Assembly: GCF_012927745.1 (NCBI RefSeq)
Contig: NZ_JABBKX010000011.1
Span: forward strand, 1-64,000
DNA length: 64,000 bases
Direction of reading: 5' to 3'
From: Neoroseomonas marina
Lineage (GTDB): Bacteria > Pseudomonadota > Alphaproteobacteria > Acetobacterales > Acetobacteraceae
Every line of letters begins with the position of its first letter. Position 1 is the stretch's first letter. Under the pieces are notes generated by a model. That model was not told where the DNA came from and did not search any database. It worked only from the letters and a program-made list of their open reading frames with translations. A program made the position numbers and the translations under genes. This document shows positions 1-9,090 of this stretch, piece after piece.

Positions 1-72
1 AGCTGGTGAGATGGGTGCATAGGGGCCACGCGTACAGACCCCCACTGAAGTTTGAAAAAAAAACAAATTCCA

Positions 73-1836
73 TCAGCGCGCCCGCGGCCCCGTCCGCCGC
101 GGCGCCGGCGTGCGCACGGCCTGGGCGGGGGCGGCCTGCGTCGCGCCTGCCGCCGCCTTCGCCGCCTGCGCCCGCAGGTCGGCGATGGTCGCGCGGTTGG
201 TCACCTGCTCGGGGTTGGTCCGCACCTCGACGATCGCGGGCTTGCCCGAGGCGAGCGCGCGCTTCACCGCGGGCACCAGTTCCTCGGTGCGCTCGACGAC
301 CTCGCCATGGCCGCCGAAGGCGTCGATGAACTTCGCGAAGTCGGGGTTGGTGAGCGCCGTGCCGGAGACGCGGTGCGGATAGGTGCGTTCCTGGTACATC
401 CGGATGGTGCCGTACATCTGGTTGTTGAAGACCAGGATGATGGGGTTCACCGAGTGGTGGAACGCAGTGGCGATCTCCTGCCCCGTCATCAGGAATCCGC
501 CGTCGCCCACGAAGGCGATGACCGCGCGGTCGGGGTGGGTGATCTTGGCGCCGATCGCCGCCGGGACCGAGTAGCCCATCGCGCCATTGGTCGGGCCGAG
601 GAAATCCTGCTTCTCGCTGAAATGCATGAAGCGGTTCGGCCAGGTGGCGAAGTTGCCGGCGTCGGTGGTGAAGATCGTGTCCTTGGGCAGCTCCTTCTCC
701 AGCGCCTGCAGGGCGGTGGCGAGGTTGAGCGGCCCTTCGTAGTCCTGCGGCTTGGCCTGGGCGACGCGCAGGTCCCGCAGTTCCTTGGTCCAGGCGCTCC
801 AGGCCGGCTTCTTCACCGCGCCGGCGGCCTTGGCAGCGGCGGCGAAGGCGTTGAGCTCGGAGACGATGCCGAGCGCCGGACGATAGACGCGGCCGATCTC
901 GGCCTGGTCCGGGTAGACGTGCACGATTGGCGTCGCACCGGCCATGTCGAGCAGCGTGTAGCCCTGGCTCACCGGCTCCCCGATGCGGGTGCCGATGGCG
1001 AGGATGAGGTCGCTTTCCTTCGCCTTGGCGACGAGGCCGGCATCGGCGCCGACGCCGAGGTCGCCGACGTAGTTGGCCGAGGTGCCGTCGAACAGCCCCA
1101 TGCGGCGGAAGGCGACCGAAACCGGCAGGTCGTTGGCGACCAGCCAGTCGCGGATGTCCGCCTTGCCCTGGTCCGTCCAGCGCGACCCGCCGAGGATGGC
1201 GAGCGGCTTCTTGGCCGCGCCGAGCATCTTCATCACCCGCGCCATCGCATCGGGCGCGGGGTGCGGCGGCAGGACCTCGGCCGGGCCGATGTCGGGCACG
1301 TTCGCGAGGCGCTTCTGCATCTCCTCGCTGATCGCGACCACCACCGGACCGGGGCGGCCGGAGGTCGCGACGTCGAAGGCATGGGCCATCAGCTCGGGAA
1401 TGCGCTTCTCGTCGTCGATCTGCGTCACCCACTTGGCGAGCGGGCCGAACATCCGGCGGTAGTCGACTTCCTGGAAGGTCTCGCGGTCGGTCTCGTCGAC
1501 CGGGATCTGGCCGACCAGCAGCACCAGGGGCGTCGAATCCTGGAAGGCGACATGCACGCCGATCGCCGCATGGCAGGCGCCCGGGCCGCGGGTGACGATG
1601 GCGACACCCGGCTTGCCCGTCAGCTTGCCATAGGCCTCGGCCATATGGACGGCACCGGCCTCGAAACGGCAGGTGACGAGCTGGATGCGGTTGCGGACCG
1701 AATACAGGCCGTCCAGCAGGTCCAGATAGGACTCACCCGGGACGCAGAAGGCATGGGTCACGCCCTGCGCGACCAGCGCATCCGCCAGCAGCTTTCCCCC
1801 CGTGCGCCCAGCAGCGGCGCGACGTGCCTCGGTCAT
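73..1836 (-). CDS. Thiamine pyrophosphate-dependent enzyme, acetolactate synthase-like
   Basis: A 587-residue cytosolic protein with the three-domain ThDP-enzyme fold: N-terminal PYR domain (about 10-175), central domain (about 200-330) and C-terminal PP domain (about 370-550). The activating glutamate is Glu59 in CRFEAG, and the ThDP/Mg signature runs from GDG at 444 to NN at 471-472. This is the family of acetolactate synthase large subunits, which decarboxylate 2-oxo acids and ligate the product. No small regulatory subunit lies beside it, so a catabolic or orphan paralogue is more likely than the biosynthetic IlvB; the exact substrate is unknown. Glu59 argues against glyoxylate carboligase, which has Val there. 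An Ala/Pro-rich tail of about 35 residues is unusual. The ATG has a GGAAGGA ribosome site seven bases upstream. Confidence 0.85.
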   Translation of the reverse strand: MTEARRAAAGRTGGKLLADALVAQGVTHAFCVPGESYLDLLDGLYSVRNRIQLVTCRFEAGAVHMAEAYGKLTGKPGVAIVTRGPGACHAAIGVHVAFQDSTPLVLLVGQIPVDETDRETFQEVDYRRMFGPLAKWVTQIDDEKRIPELMAHAFDVATSGRPGPVVVAISEEMQKRLANVPDIGPAEVLPPHPAPDAMARVMKMLGAAKKPLAILGGSRWTDQGKADIRDWLVANDLPVSVAFRRMGLFDGTSANYVGDLGVGADAGLVAKAKESDLILAIGTRIGEPVSQGYTLLDMAGATPIVHVYPDQAEIGRVYRPALGIVSELNAFAAAAKAAGAVKKPAWSAWTKELRDLRVAQAKPQDYEGPLNLATALQALEKELPKDTIFTTDAGNFATWPNRFMHFSEKQDFLGPTNGAMGYSVPAAIGAKITHPDRAVIAFVGDGGFLMTGQEIATAFHHSVNPIILVFNNQMYGTIRMYQERTYPHRVSGTALTNPDFAKFIDAFGGHGEVVERTEELVPAVKRALASGKPAIVEVRTNPEQVTNRATIADLRAQAAKAAAGATQAAPAQAVRTPAPRRTGPRAR

Positions 1837-1900
1837 CCGGACATCCTTCCCGTGAATCGAAACAGAGCGGCGCGAAACCTAGCCGTTCCGGCCGCGCCCG

Positions 1901-4900
1901 TCACTCCGCCGGCTGCGGCCCGTGGCCATGACCTTTCCCGCGGCTGGCCTCGAGTTCGGTCAGCTTCGCCGCGATCGCCCCGATCGGCTTGGTGTAGGGG
2001 GCAAGCAGCAGATACAGCGCCGGCACGGCATACAGCGTCACGAAGGTCGACAGGGTGATGCCGCCGACGATGACCACCCCCAGCGCCTGGCGGCTTTCCG
2101 CCCCTGCTCCGGTTGCGGCGGCCAGCGGCACCGCCCCCAGTACGGTGGCGATGGAGGTCATCAGGATCGGCCGCAGCCGCACGACGGAGGCCTCGAGCAC
2201 CGCCTCGCGGATCGACAGGCCGCGGTCGCGCAACTGATTCGCGAACTCGACGACCAGGATGCCGTTCTTCGCCATCAACCCGATCAGCAGGATCATGCCG
2301 ATCTGGCTGAAGATGTTGAGCGACTGCCCCGTCCACCACAGGGCCAGCAGCCCGCCCGTTACGGCGAGCGGCGTCGAGAGCAGGATGACGAAGGGGTGGA
2401 TGAAGCTCTCGAACTGCGCGGCGAGCACCAGGAAGACCACCAGCAACGCCATGGCGAAGGTGACGTAGAGCGCGCCGGAGGATTCGCGGAACTCCAGCGA
2501 CTGGCCGCGGTAGGCGATGCGCGCTTCACCCGGCAGTACCTCCCGCGCCACGCCATCGAGATAGTCGAGCGCGTCGCCCAGCGAATAGCCGGGGGCGAGC
2601 GAGGCCGTGATGGTGATGGCCCGCACCCGGTCCTCGCGCGCCAGGGTCTGGGCGCGGGCGCGCTCGGACATGGTCACGACGTTCGCCAGCGGCACCAGCC
2701 CGCCCGACGATGTCCGAACGAAGACGTTCTGCAGGTCGTAGGGCGACAGACGGAGTTCCTCCGGCGCCTGGAGCAGCACCTTGTATTCCTGCCCGCCCAC
2801 GACATAGGTCGTGACCTCGCGCGAGCCCATCATCGTCTCGATGGTGCGGCCCACGGCGGCGATGGAGATACCGAGGTCGGCGGCCTTGCGCCGGTCGATC
2901 TCGACGCGGACCTCGGGCTTCGTCTCCTTGAAATTGTGGTCGAGGTTGAGCAGGCGTGGATTCTCGCGCGCGCGCTCCATGAAACGGTCGCGCCACTGGA
3001 TCAGCGTGTCGTAGTCCGGCCCGCCGATGACGAACTGGACCGGCGGCTGGAACCCGCGCTGGCCGAGCGAGGGCGGGTTCAGCGCGAAGCCGCGCACGCC
3101 GGGGATCTGCGAAATGCGGGGGAAGACCTCGGCCGCGATCTCCTGCTGCTTGCGGCTGCGGTCGGCCCAGGGCGCGAGACGGATGAAGATGTTGGCGATG
3201 TTGCCCACCGCCGGCCGCTGGAAGCCGCCGACGGTGGCGAAGACCGCCGCCGCCTCCCCGTTGTCGACGTAGCGCTGGAGCAGGCGCTCGATCTGCGTCA
3301 CGTGCTCCATCGTGTAGCCGAAGGACGCGCCCTCGGGCCCCGTGGTCGGGATGATGACGACGCCGCGGTCCTCGGTCGGCGCGAACTCCTTGGGCAGCGC
3401 GGCGTAGAGCAGCACGCCGACGCCGCAGAGGGCGGCCGAGGCGCCGAGCACCAGCAGCGGCGCCCGCAGCGCACGATCGAGCGTCCAGCGCAGCGCGGTG
3501 TTCATGCCGAGGAAGACCGGCTCGGTGACGCGCACCAGCCAGGTCTCCCCCTGGTGGGATTTCAGCAGTTTCGAGCACATCATCGGCGTGAGCGTCAGCG
3601 CGATGAGGCCCGAGAAGAGCACGGAAGCGGCCAGCGCCAGCCCGAACTCGGTGAACAGCCGCCCCGTATTGCCGCCCATGAAGGACAGCGGCACGAAGAC
3701 GGCGACGAGCACGAGGGTCGTCGCGATGACTGCGAAGGCGATCTCCCGTGCGCCATAGAGGGAGGCCAGCAACGGCTCTTCCCCTTCCTCGATCCGCCGG
3801 TGGATGTTCTCCAGCACCACGATGGCGTCGTCGACCACGAGCCCGATCGCCAGCACCAGGCCCAGCAGCGTCAGCACGTTCACCGAGAAGCCGAGCGCGG
3901 CCATGGCGATGAAGGAGGCGATGATCGAGACCGGTATCGCCACCGCCGGGATGATCGTCGCGCGCACCGATCGCAGGAACAGGAAGATGACGCCGATGAC
4001 GAGCGCGAGGGCGATCATCAGCGCGTGCTCGACCTCGTAGATCGACTGGCTGATGAACAGGCTCTCGTCGTAGCCGATGATGGTGTCCACGCCCTCGGGC
4101 AGCGAGGGACGGATCAGCTCCATCTCGGCCTTCACGCCGTTCGCGACGGAAAGCGTGTTGGCGGTGGACTGGCGCAGGATGCCGAGCCCGATGGCGGGCC
4201 GGCCGTTGATGCGGTACGCGCCGCGGGTGTCCTCGGCGCCAACCTCGATGCGCGCGACCTCCCCGAGCAGCACCTGCGCGCCGCCGGCGCCGCGCGAGAC
4301 GACGATCTCGCGGAACTGCTCCGGCCGGCTCATGCGGCTGTCGGTGCGCACGGTCAGCTCGCGCTGCTGGCTTTCGATGCGCCCGCCGGGGAGTTCCACA
4401 TTCTCCCGCCGGATCGCCTCCTCGATGTCCTGCACGGTGAGATTGCGCGCGGCGAGCGCCTGGCGGTCCAGCCAGATGCGCATGGCGAAGCGTCGCTCGC
4501 CCTGAATCAGCACCTGGGCGACGCCTTCGACGATCGCGAGGCGGTCGACGATGCGCCGCCGCGCGATGTCGGTCAGGTCGAGCGGCGACAGCCGGTCGGA
4601 GGCCAATGCGATCCACAGGATCGGCCGACTGTCGCCGTCCACCTTGGCGACGACGGGCGTGTCGGCCTGTTCCGGCAGCCGGGCCAGCGCGCGCGCCACG
4701 CGGTCGCGCACGTCGTTCGCCGCGGCATCCACGTTCCGCGTCAGGCGGAACTCCATGATGATCTGGCTGCGCTCGTCCCGCGATTGGGAGGAGATCGTCT
4801 TGATTCCCTCGATCCCCGCGACGGCGGCCTCGAGCAGCTCGGTGATCTGGCTGTCGACCACGGGGGCGGAGGCGCCCGTATAGGTCGTCGTGATCTGGAT

Positions 4901-5032
4901 GATCGGCGGGTCGATCGCCGGATATTCGCGGATCGGCATGCGCATCAGCGCGAACAGGCCAAGCACCGTCAGCATCAGGCTGATGACGGTGGCGAAGACG
5001 GGTCGCTTGATCGAGACGTCGGACAGGACCAC
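1901..5032 (-). CDS. RND-family efflux pump inner-membrane transporter (HAE1 type)
   Basis: A 1043-residue AcrB/MexB-type proton-driven multidrug transporter of normal length. It has a first membrane helix at about 10-30, a large periplasmic loop, a helix bundle at about 335-540, a second periplasmic loop and a final helix bundle. The proton-relay Asp pair is D401-D402 in VVDDAIV, and the matching Lys is in GLMAKNGILVVEF near residue 930. Translation appears to begin at GTG. The adaptor gene ends 16 bp upstream on the same strand, so the two form an operon. No outer-membrane channel gene or TetR/MarR regulator is adjacent, so the pump probably borrows a TolC-like channel encoded elsewhere. 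Substrates cannot be predicted. Confidence 0.95.
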   Translation of the reverse strand: MVLSDVSIKRPVFATVISLMLTVLGLFALMRMPIREYPAIDPPIIQITTTYTGASAPVVDSQITELLEAAVAGIEGIKTISSQSRDERSQIIMEFRLTRNVDAAANDVRDRVARALARLPEQADTPVVAKVDGDSRPILWIALASDRLSPLDLTDIARRRIVDRLAIVEGVAQVLIQGERRFAMRIWLDRQALAARNLTVQDIEEAIRRENVELPGGRIESQQRELTVRTDSRMSRPEQFREIVVSRGAGGAQVLLGEVARIEVGAEDTRGAYRINGRPAIGLGILRQSTANTLSVANGVKAEMELIRPSLPEGVDTIIGYDESLFISQSIYEVEHALMIALALVIGVIFLFLRSVRATIIPAVAIPVSIIASFIAMAALGFSVNVLTLLGLVLAIGLVVDDAIVVLENIHRRIEEGEEPLLASLYGAREIAFAVIATTLVLVAVFVPLSFMGGNTGRLFTEFGLALAASVLFSGLIALTLTPMMCSKLLKSHQGETWLVRVTEPVFLGMNTALRWTLDRALRAPLLVLGASAALCGVGVLLYAALPKEFAPTEDRGVVIIPTTGPEGASFGYTMEHVTQIERLLQRYVDNGEAAAVFATVGGFQRPAVGNIANIFIRLAPWADRSRKQQEIAAEVFPRISQIPGVRGFALNPPSLGQRGFQPPVQFVIGGPDYDTLIQWRDRFMERARENPRLLNLDHNFKETKPEVRVEIDRRKAADLGISIAAVGRTIETMMGSREVTTYVVGGQEYKVLLQAPEELRLSPYDLQNVFVRTSSGGLVPLANVVTMSERARAQTLAREDRVRAITITASLAPGYSLGDALDYLDGVAREVLPGEARIAYRGQSLEFRESSGALYVTFAMALLVVFLVLAAQFESFIHPFVILLSTPLAVTGGLLALWWTGQSLNIFSQIGMILLIGLMAKNGILVVEFANQLRDRGLSIREAVLEASVVRLRPILMTSIATVLGAVPLAAATGAGAESRQALGVVIVGGITLSTFVTLYAVPALYLLLAPYTKPIGAIAAKLTELEASRGKGHGHGPQPAE

Positions 5033-5048
5033 CGGCGCGCCCTCCCCC

Positions 5049-6164
5049 TCAGCTCGTCGGTCTGGCCAGCGTCTCGACGACGCGCACGGGCAGGTCGTTC
5101 CGCAGGCGCTGGACGCCGCGGACCACCACCGGCTCGCCGGCGTTCAGCCCATCGCGTACCTCGACCTCGCCGGGCAGCCGCAGGCCGAGCTTCACCTCCT
5201 GGCGCCGGGCGCGGCCGTCGCGCACGACGAAGACGAAGGCGCGGTCGCCGACCGGGTCGATCGCCTCCTCGGCGACCAGCAGGGCCCGCTCGCGTTCCTC
5301 GAGCACCAGTTCGACCGTCAGGAACAGGCCGGGGCGCAGCGCCTCATCGGCATTGTCGAATTCGGAGATAACGCGGACCGAGCGCGTCGCCGGGTCGAGG
5401 CGCGTGTCGATGACCGCGACGGTGCCCTGGAAGCGGCGGTTGCCGTAGGCGCTGCTGCGCGCGGTGACCGCGCTGCCGACACGCACACGGGCGAGGTGCA
5501 CCTCGGGGACCGAGAATTCCACCCGCACCCGCGCCGTGTCGTCGAGCGTGGTGATCGCCGTGCCCGGTTGGATCAGCGCGCCGGGGCTGACCTGGCGCAG
5601 GCCCACGCGGCCGCCGAAGGGTGCGGTGACGCGCAGTTCCTCGAGCCGTGCCTCCGCCTGACGGACCCGGCCTTCGGCTTGGCGCGACAACGCCTCGAGC
5701 GTCTCGAGCCGCTGGGCGGCGATGGTCTGGCCTGGCTGGAGCTGACGGGCGCGGATCAGCTGGTTGCGCGCGTCGTCGAGGAGCGCCCGCGCCTGATCGA
5801 GCTCGGCGCGCAGGGCGGCGGCATCGAGCTGGACGAGCGTATCGCCGGCGCTGACGCGCTGGCCCTCGGTGAAGCGGATCTGCTCCACGATGCCGGCGAC
5901 CTTGCTGGTGATGGTGACGGCCTCGCGCGCGCGCACGGTCCCGACGCTTTCGACGCGCTCGACCACCGGAGCAATGCGGACAGGCTGCACCACCACGCCC
6001 ACCGGGCCACCGGTGCCGCCGCCGCGACTGCCCCCCTGCGGCGCGGGCTGAAGGCCCACCAGCTGCAGCGGCGGCGGCAGGCCAACCCGATCACCGTAGT
6101 AGTGCCAGCCCGCGCCGGCCCCGGCCACGAGGGCCAGAACCGCCAGCTGCGTTACCGTCCGCAT
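5049..6164 (-). CDS. RND efflux periplasmic adaptor subunit (membrane fusion protein)
   Basis: A 371-residue HlyD/AcrA-family adaptor linking the inner-membrane pump to an outer-membrane channel. Residues 1-25 form a hydrophobic anchor or signal segment without a lipobox. A biotinyl-lipoyl-like half motif near 85-125 (ITSKVAGIVEQI) is followed by an alpha-helical hairpin rich in Ala, Arg and Gln (about 125-190) and the second lipoyl half (VTAPFGGRVGLRQV). A beta-barrel and membrane-proximal domain complete the protein. It is the first gene of the operon, with the transporter 16 bp downstream. The start is ATG. Confidence 0.92.
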   Translation of the reverse strand: MRTVTQLAVLALVAGAGAGWHYYGDRVGLPPPLQLVGLQPAPQGGSRGGGTGGPVGVVVQPVRIAPVVERVESVGTVRAREAVTITSKVAGIVEQIRFTEGQRVSAGDTLVQLDAAALRAELDQARALLDDARNQLIRARQLQPGQTIAAQRLETLEALSRQAEGRVRQAEARLEELRVTAPFGGRVGLRQVSPGALIQPGTAITTLDDTARVRVEFSVPEVHLARVRVGSAVTARSSAYGNRRFQGTVAVIDTRLDPATRSVRVISEFDNADEALRPGLFLTVELVLEERERALLVAEEAIDPVGDRAFVFVVRDGRARRQEVKLGLRLPGEVEVRDGLNAGEPVVVRGVQRLRNDLPVRVVETLARPTS

Positions 6165-6239
6165 TGCCGCCCTGCCATGAAACTCGCCCGAATGTGACCA
6201 CGGCCACGCGTTTCGGCAAGATTCCGTCCGCCCGATCGC

Positions 6240-7232
6240 TCACGCCGCCGGGATGCGGATGCAGCGGGCCATGCGGTCCGGCCGGACGAGGCGCGCCGGC
6301 GGCACGCCCGCAAGGCAGGCAGGTTCCGCCGTAGGACAGCGCGGGGCGAAGGCACAGCTGGTCGGCTCCTTCTCGAGGCTCGGGGGGGCACCGGGAATGG
6401 TGGTCAGCCGCTTGCCGCGCATGCTCGGGTGGACGGTGGCGCCCAACAGCCCCTGCGCATAGGGATGCATCGGGCCGCCCATGAAGGGGCCGATCGCGGC
6501 CTCCTCGACCACCCGGCCGGCGTACATGACAGCCACGCGGTCGGCGATCTCGCCCGCCACGCCGAGGTCATGGGTGACGAAAATGACACCCATGCCGAGC
6601 TTTTCCTGAAGCTCCCGCAACAACAGCAGGACCTGGATCTGCACCGTGGCGTCGAGTGCCGTGGTCGGCTCGTCCGCCAGCAGCAACTTGGGCTTGCAGG
6701 CCAGGGCGACCGCGATCATCGCCCGCTGGCGCAGCCCGCCCGACAATTCGTGCGGATAGGCCGCCAGTCGCCGCTTGGCCGAGGGGATCTGCACCAGCTC
6801 GAGCAGCTCCAGCGCGCGCGCATCGGCCGCGGAGCGCGAGACGCCCTCATGCCGCTGCACCGCCTCGGCGATCTGCCGGCCGATGGTGAAGACCGGGTCC
6901 AGCGCGGTCATCGGCTCCTGGAAGATCATCGCGATGTCGCCGCCGCGGAAATCGGCCAGTTGCCCCTCGGACATCGCCTGCACGTCGCGCCCCGCGACCT
7001 CGATGCTGCCGCCGACCTTCGCCTGGCGCGGCAGCAACTTCATCAGGGCCCGCAGCGTGACCGACTTGCCCGAACCGGACTCGCCGAGCAGGCAGAGCAC
7101 TTCGCCCTGCGCGAGGTCGAGGTCGACGCCGTTTACCGCATGGACGGTGGCATCGCGGTTGACGAAGCGGACCGTCAGATCCCGCGCGCGGACCAGCGGC
7201 GCGGGGGCCTCGGGCTTCAGGGCGGCGCTCAT
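6240..7232 (-). CDS. Oligopeptide/dipeptide ABC transporter ATP-binding protein (DppD/OppD-like)
   Basis: A 330-residue ATPase of the nickel/peptide importer class. It shows Walker A GESGSGKS near 54-61, signature LSGGLRQR, Walker B LLLADEP and an H-loop THD. The C-terminal oligopeptide-transporter extension carries Cys-rich [14 protein letters not shown], which in this family can bind a 4Fe-4S cluster. Its ATG overlaps the stop of the partner ATPase (ATGA), so the two are translationally coupled. No permease or solute-binding gene is adjacent, which makes this an orphan ATPase pair that must serve permeases encoded outside the window or elsewhere. Confidence 0.9.
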   Translation of the reverse strand: MSAALKPEAPAPLVRARDLTVRFVNRDATVHAVNGVDLDLAQGEVLCLLGESGSGKSVTLRALMKLLPRQAKVGGSIEVAGRDVQAMSEGQLADFRGGDIAMIFQEPMTALDPVFTIGRQIAEAVQRHEGVSRSAADARALELLELVQIPSAKRRLAAYPHELSGGLRQRAMIAVALACKPKLLLADEPTTALDATVQIQVLLLLRELQEKLGMGVIFVTHDLGVAGEIADRVAVMYAGRVVEEAAIGPFMGGPMHPYAQGLLGATVHPSMRGKRLTTIPGAPPSLEKEPTSCAFAPRCPTAEPACLAGVPPARLVRPDRMARCIRIPAA

Positions 7233-8281
7233 GCCGCGATCCTCGGGGCGGCGGAATGGCCGCTGCCCGGCATCACGGCATGGCAGGCAGCCTCGTGACC
7301 AGCCGAGAGTGGCGCCGCGACGGGCACGCGTTGGGCACAGACATCCTCGGCCAGGGTGCAGCGAGTGCGGAAGCGGCAGCCGGAGGGCGGGTTGACCGGG
7401 TTGGGCGGATCCCCCGTCAACGGGGGCGCCGTGCGGCGCTTGGCCGGATCCATCGAGGGCCGGGAGGCGAGCAGCGCGCGGGTATAGGGATGCGCCGGAC
7501 GTTCGTAGATCTCCTCGACCGGCCCCTGCTCGGCCACCTGGCCGAGATACATCACCAGCACGCGGTCGGAGATGTACTGCACCACGTTCAGGTCGTGGCT
7601 GATGAAGGCGTAGGTCAGGCCGAACTTCTCCTTCAGGTCGACGAGGAGGTTCAGCACCTGCGCCTCGACCGACTTGTCCAACGCGCTCACCGGCTCGTCG
7701 AGGATGACGAGGCGCGGCTGCAGCGCCAGCGCCCGGGCGATGTTGATGCGCTGGCGCTGGCCACCCGAGACCTCATGCGGATAGCGCCGGGCGAATTGCG
7801 CCGGGGCGAGGCCGACGGCGGCGAGCAGCTCATGCGCCCGTTCCCGCGCCTCGCGACCCGACACGCCATGGACCTGGGGGGAAAAGGCGATCGTCTCCTC
7901 GATGGTCAGGCGCGGGTTCAGCGAGGCGTAGGAATCCTGGAAGACCATCTGCACCTGGCGGCGATAGTCGCGCAGCGTCACGCCGCCGGTCTGGTCGGTG
8001 CCGCCGACCTGTTCCCCGTCGAAGACCATCTCCCCGGCGTCGGGATCGAGCAGGCGCATCAGCAGCCGGGCGGTGGTGGATTTCCCGCAGCCGGATTCCC
8101 CCACGATGCCGAGCGTCTCGCCCTTCCGGATCGTCAGGCTCACCCCGTCCACCGCGCGGACCGTCGCGACCTGGCGGCCGAGCAGCCCGCCATGGATGGG
8201 AAAATGCTTCACGAGGCCGGTCACCTCGAGCAGCGGCTGGGCGGGTCCCCCCCGGTCGGGGGCCTGGGTGAGTGCGGTCAT
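7229..8281 (-). CDS. Oligopeptide/dipeptide ABC transporter ATP-binding protein (DppF/OppF-like)
   Basis: A 350-residue ATPase with Walker A GESGCGKST, signature VSGGQRQR, Walker B LVILDEP, D-loop SALD and H-loop SHD, plus the oligopeptide C-terminal Cys motif (CRFRTRCTLAEDVC). I chose the ATG at 8281 (MTALTQAP) because the frame upstream of it is low-complexity Arg/Gly-rich sequence with no family similarity. It is the first gene of a two-gene operon with the DppD-like ATPase (ATGA overlap). It faces the Lrp-type sensor gene across about 210 bp. Confidence 0.9.
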   Translation of the reverse strand: MTALTQAPDRGGPAQPLLEVTGLVKHFPIHGGLLGRQVATVRAVDGVSLTIRKGETLGIVGESGCGKSTTARLLMRLLDPDAGEMVFDGEQVGGTDQTGGVTLRDYRRQVQMVFQDSYASLNPRLTIEETIAFSPQVHGVSGREARERAHELLAAVGLAPAQFARRYPHEVSGGQRQRINIARALALQPRLVILDEPVSALDKSVEAQVLNLLVDLKEKFGLTYAFISHDLNVVQYISDRVLVMYLGQVAEQGPVEEIYERPAHPYTRALLASRPSMDPAKRRTAPPLTGDPPNPVNPPSGCRFRTRCTLAEDVCAQRVPVAAPLSAGHEAACHAVMPGSGHSAAPRIAA

Positions 8282-8493
8282 GCCCGATCCGAAAGCAACC
8301 GGCGTGCCGCGGTCTGACCGCCCTGCGACTCCGCGCCCGCACGGCGACTGCCCAAGCCTTGGGCGCTCCGCCCTGCCCCTGGCCACGCCATGCCCAGCCA
8401 GGGGCCGGCCACTCCTGCTTCTGCCGCGCTGCCGGACGTGGGACACTGCGTCAGAACGGGCCGCCTGGCGGCCCCAGTGTCGAGGGACTGCGG

Positions 8494-8748
8494 ATGCGCG
8501 CGATTTTCGTCATGGTGAAATGCGAGATGGGCCAGGCCTACCGCGTGGCCCGCGAGATGGCCGACACCATCGAGGAACTGTCCGAGATGCACTCGGTGTC
8601 GGGCCAGTACGACCTGCTCGGGAAGTTCTACCTCGAGCCCGGGCGGGACATCGGCCTGTTCGTCGTCGAGAAGATCCAGACCGTGCCCGGCGTGAAGGAC
8701 ACCTATACGCTGCAGACCTTCAACGCCTTTTCCGGCGCGCGCGCCTGA
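8494..8748 (+). CDS. Stand-alone Lrp/AsnC-type ligand-binding (RAM) domain protein
   Basis: An 84-residue protein that is entirely an Lrp/AsnC C-terminal regulation-of-amino-acid-metabolism domain. It opens with MRAIFVMVKCEMGQAY, continues with the beta-alpha-beta segment ending SVSGQYDLLGKF, and finishes with VPGVKDTYTLQTF. No helix-turn-helix precedes it. In full-length Lrp proteins this domain binds amino acids and drives oligomerisation. Stand-alone versions are widespread and are thought to be ligand sensors or modulators of Lrp partners. The ATG at 8494 fits the family N-terminus. It diverges from the orphan DppDF pair, which would suit amino-acid or peptide sensing, though that link is inference. 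Confidence 0.85.
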   Translation: MRAIFVMVKCEMGQAYRVAREMADTIEELSEMHSVSGQYDLLGKFYLEPGRDIGLFVVEKIQTVPGVKDTYTLQTFNAFSGARA

Positions 8749-8761
8749 CCGGATCATGGCA

Positions 8762-8780
8762 CGGCGCCGCAATGGCGCCG
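8762..8780 (+). terminator. GC hairpin 13 bp after the RAM-domain gene
   Basis: Perfect inverted repeat CGGCGCC / GGCGCCG with a five-base loop (gcaat), just downstream of the stop at 8748. No U-tract follows, so it would be a non-canonical terminator or an mRNA 3'-end stabiliser rather than a classic intrinsic terminator. Confidence 0.4.
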
Positions 8781-8832
8781 CGCTGCCGACACCAGGGCTG
8801 CCGATCATGCAGGGGTCAGGAGGATCCCTGCC

Positions 8833-9090
8833 ATGCGTACCCTTCCCGCCTTTGCCCTGTCCGCCAGCCTGCTGATCGCGGGCTGCCAGCACCCGGACGG
8901 CACGACCGACTGGGGCAGCACCGCTGCCCTCGGCATCGGGGCCGCGGCGCTGGTGGGCCTCGCCGTCGCGGCGTCGAACAGCCAGGACGACGGCTACCGC
9001 TCCTACCAGCGGCGGCCCTATGACCGCCGCGGTGACTGGCGGCGCTACGGCAGCTACCAGGACCGGCGCTACAACCGCGCCTATTGGTGA
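8833..9090 (+). CDS. Small predicted lipoprotein
   Basis: An 85-residue protein with a lipoprotein signal: MRTLPAFALSASLLIAGC, lipobox LIAGC with Cys18. A short Gly/Ala-rich hydrophobic stretch (about 30-48) follows, then a Tyr/Arg-rich tail (repeats of the form YRSYQRR, YDRRGDWRRYG, YQDRRYN). The tail resembles small glycine-zipper-like envelope lipoproteins common in Alphaproteobacteria. It has its own ribosome site (AGGAGG, 8819-8824). No function can be assigned; an envelope location is the only supported inference. Confidence 0.75.
   Translation: MRTLPAFALSASLLIAGCQHPDGTTDWGSTAALGIGAAALVGLAVAASNSQDDGYRSYQRRPYDRRGDWRRYGSYQDRRYNRAYW

Noticed and set aside
55-63. Nine-A run after the ThDP gene (T-run on its coding strand) as an intrinsic terminator
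   Set aside because: No GC stem precedes the T-run; the flanking TTTG/CAAA repeat is too weak to count.
73-1836. Glyoxylate carboligase as identity of the ThDP enzyme
   Set aside because: The activating Glu59 is present, whereas glyoxylate carboligase has Val at this position; no hyi or glxR lies adjacent.
1922-5371. Open frame of 1149 codons on the plus strand
   Set aside because: Antisense to the RND transporter; the His/Asp/Arg-rich product has no domain.
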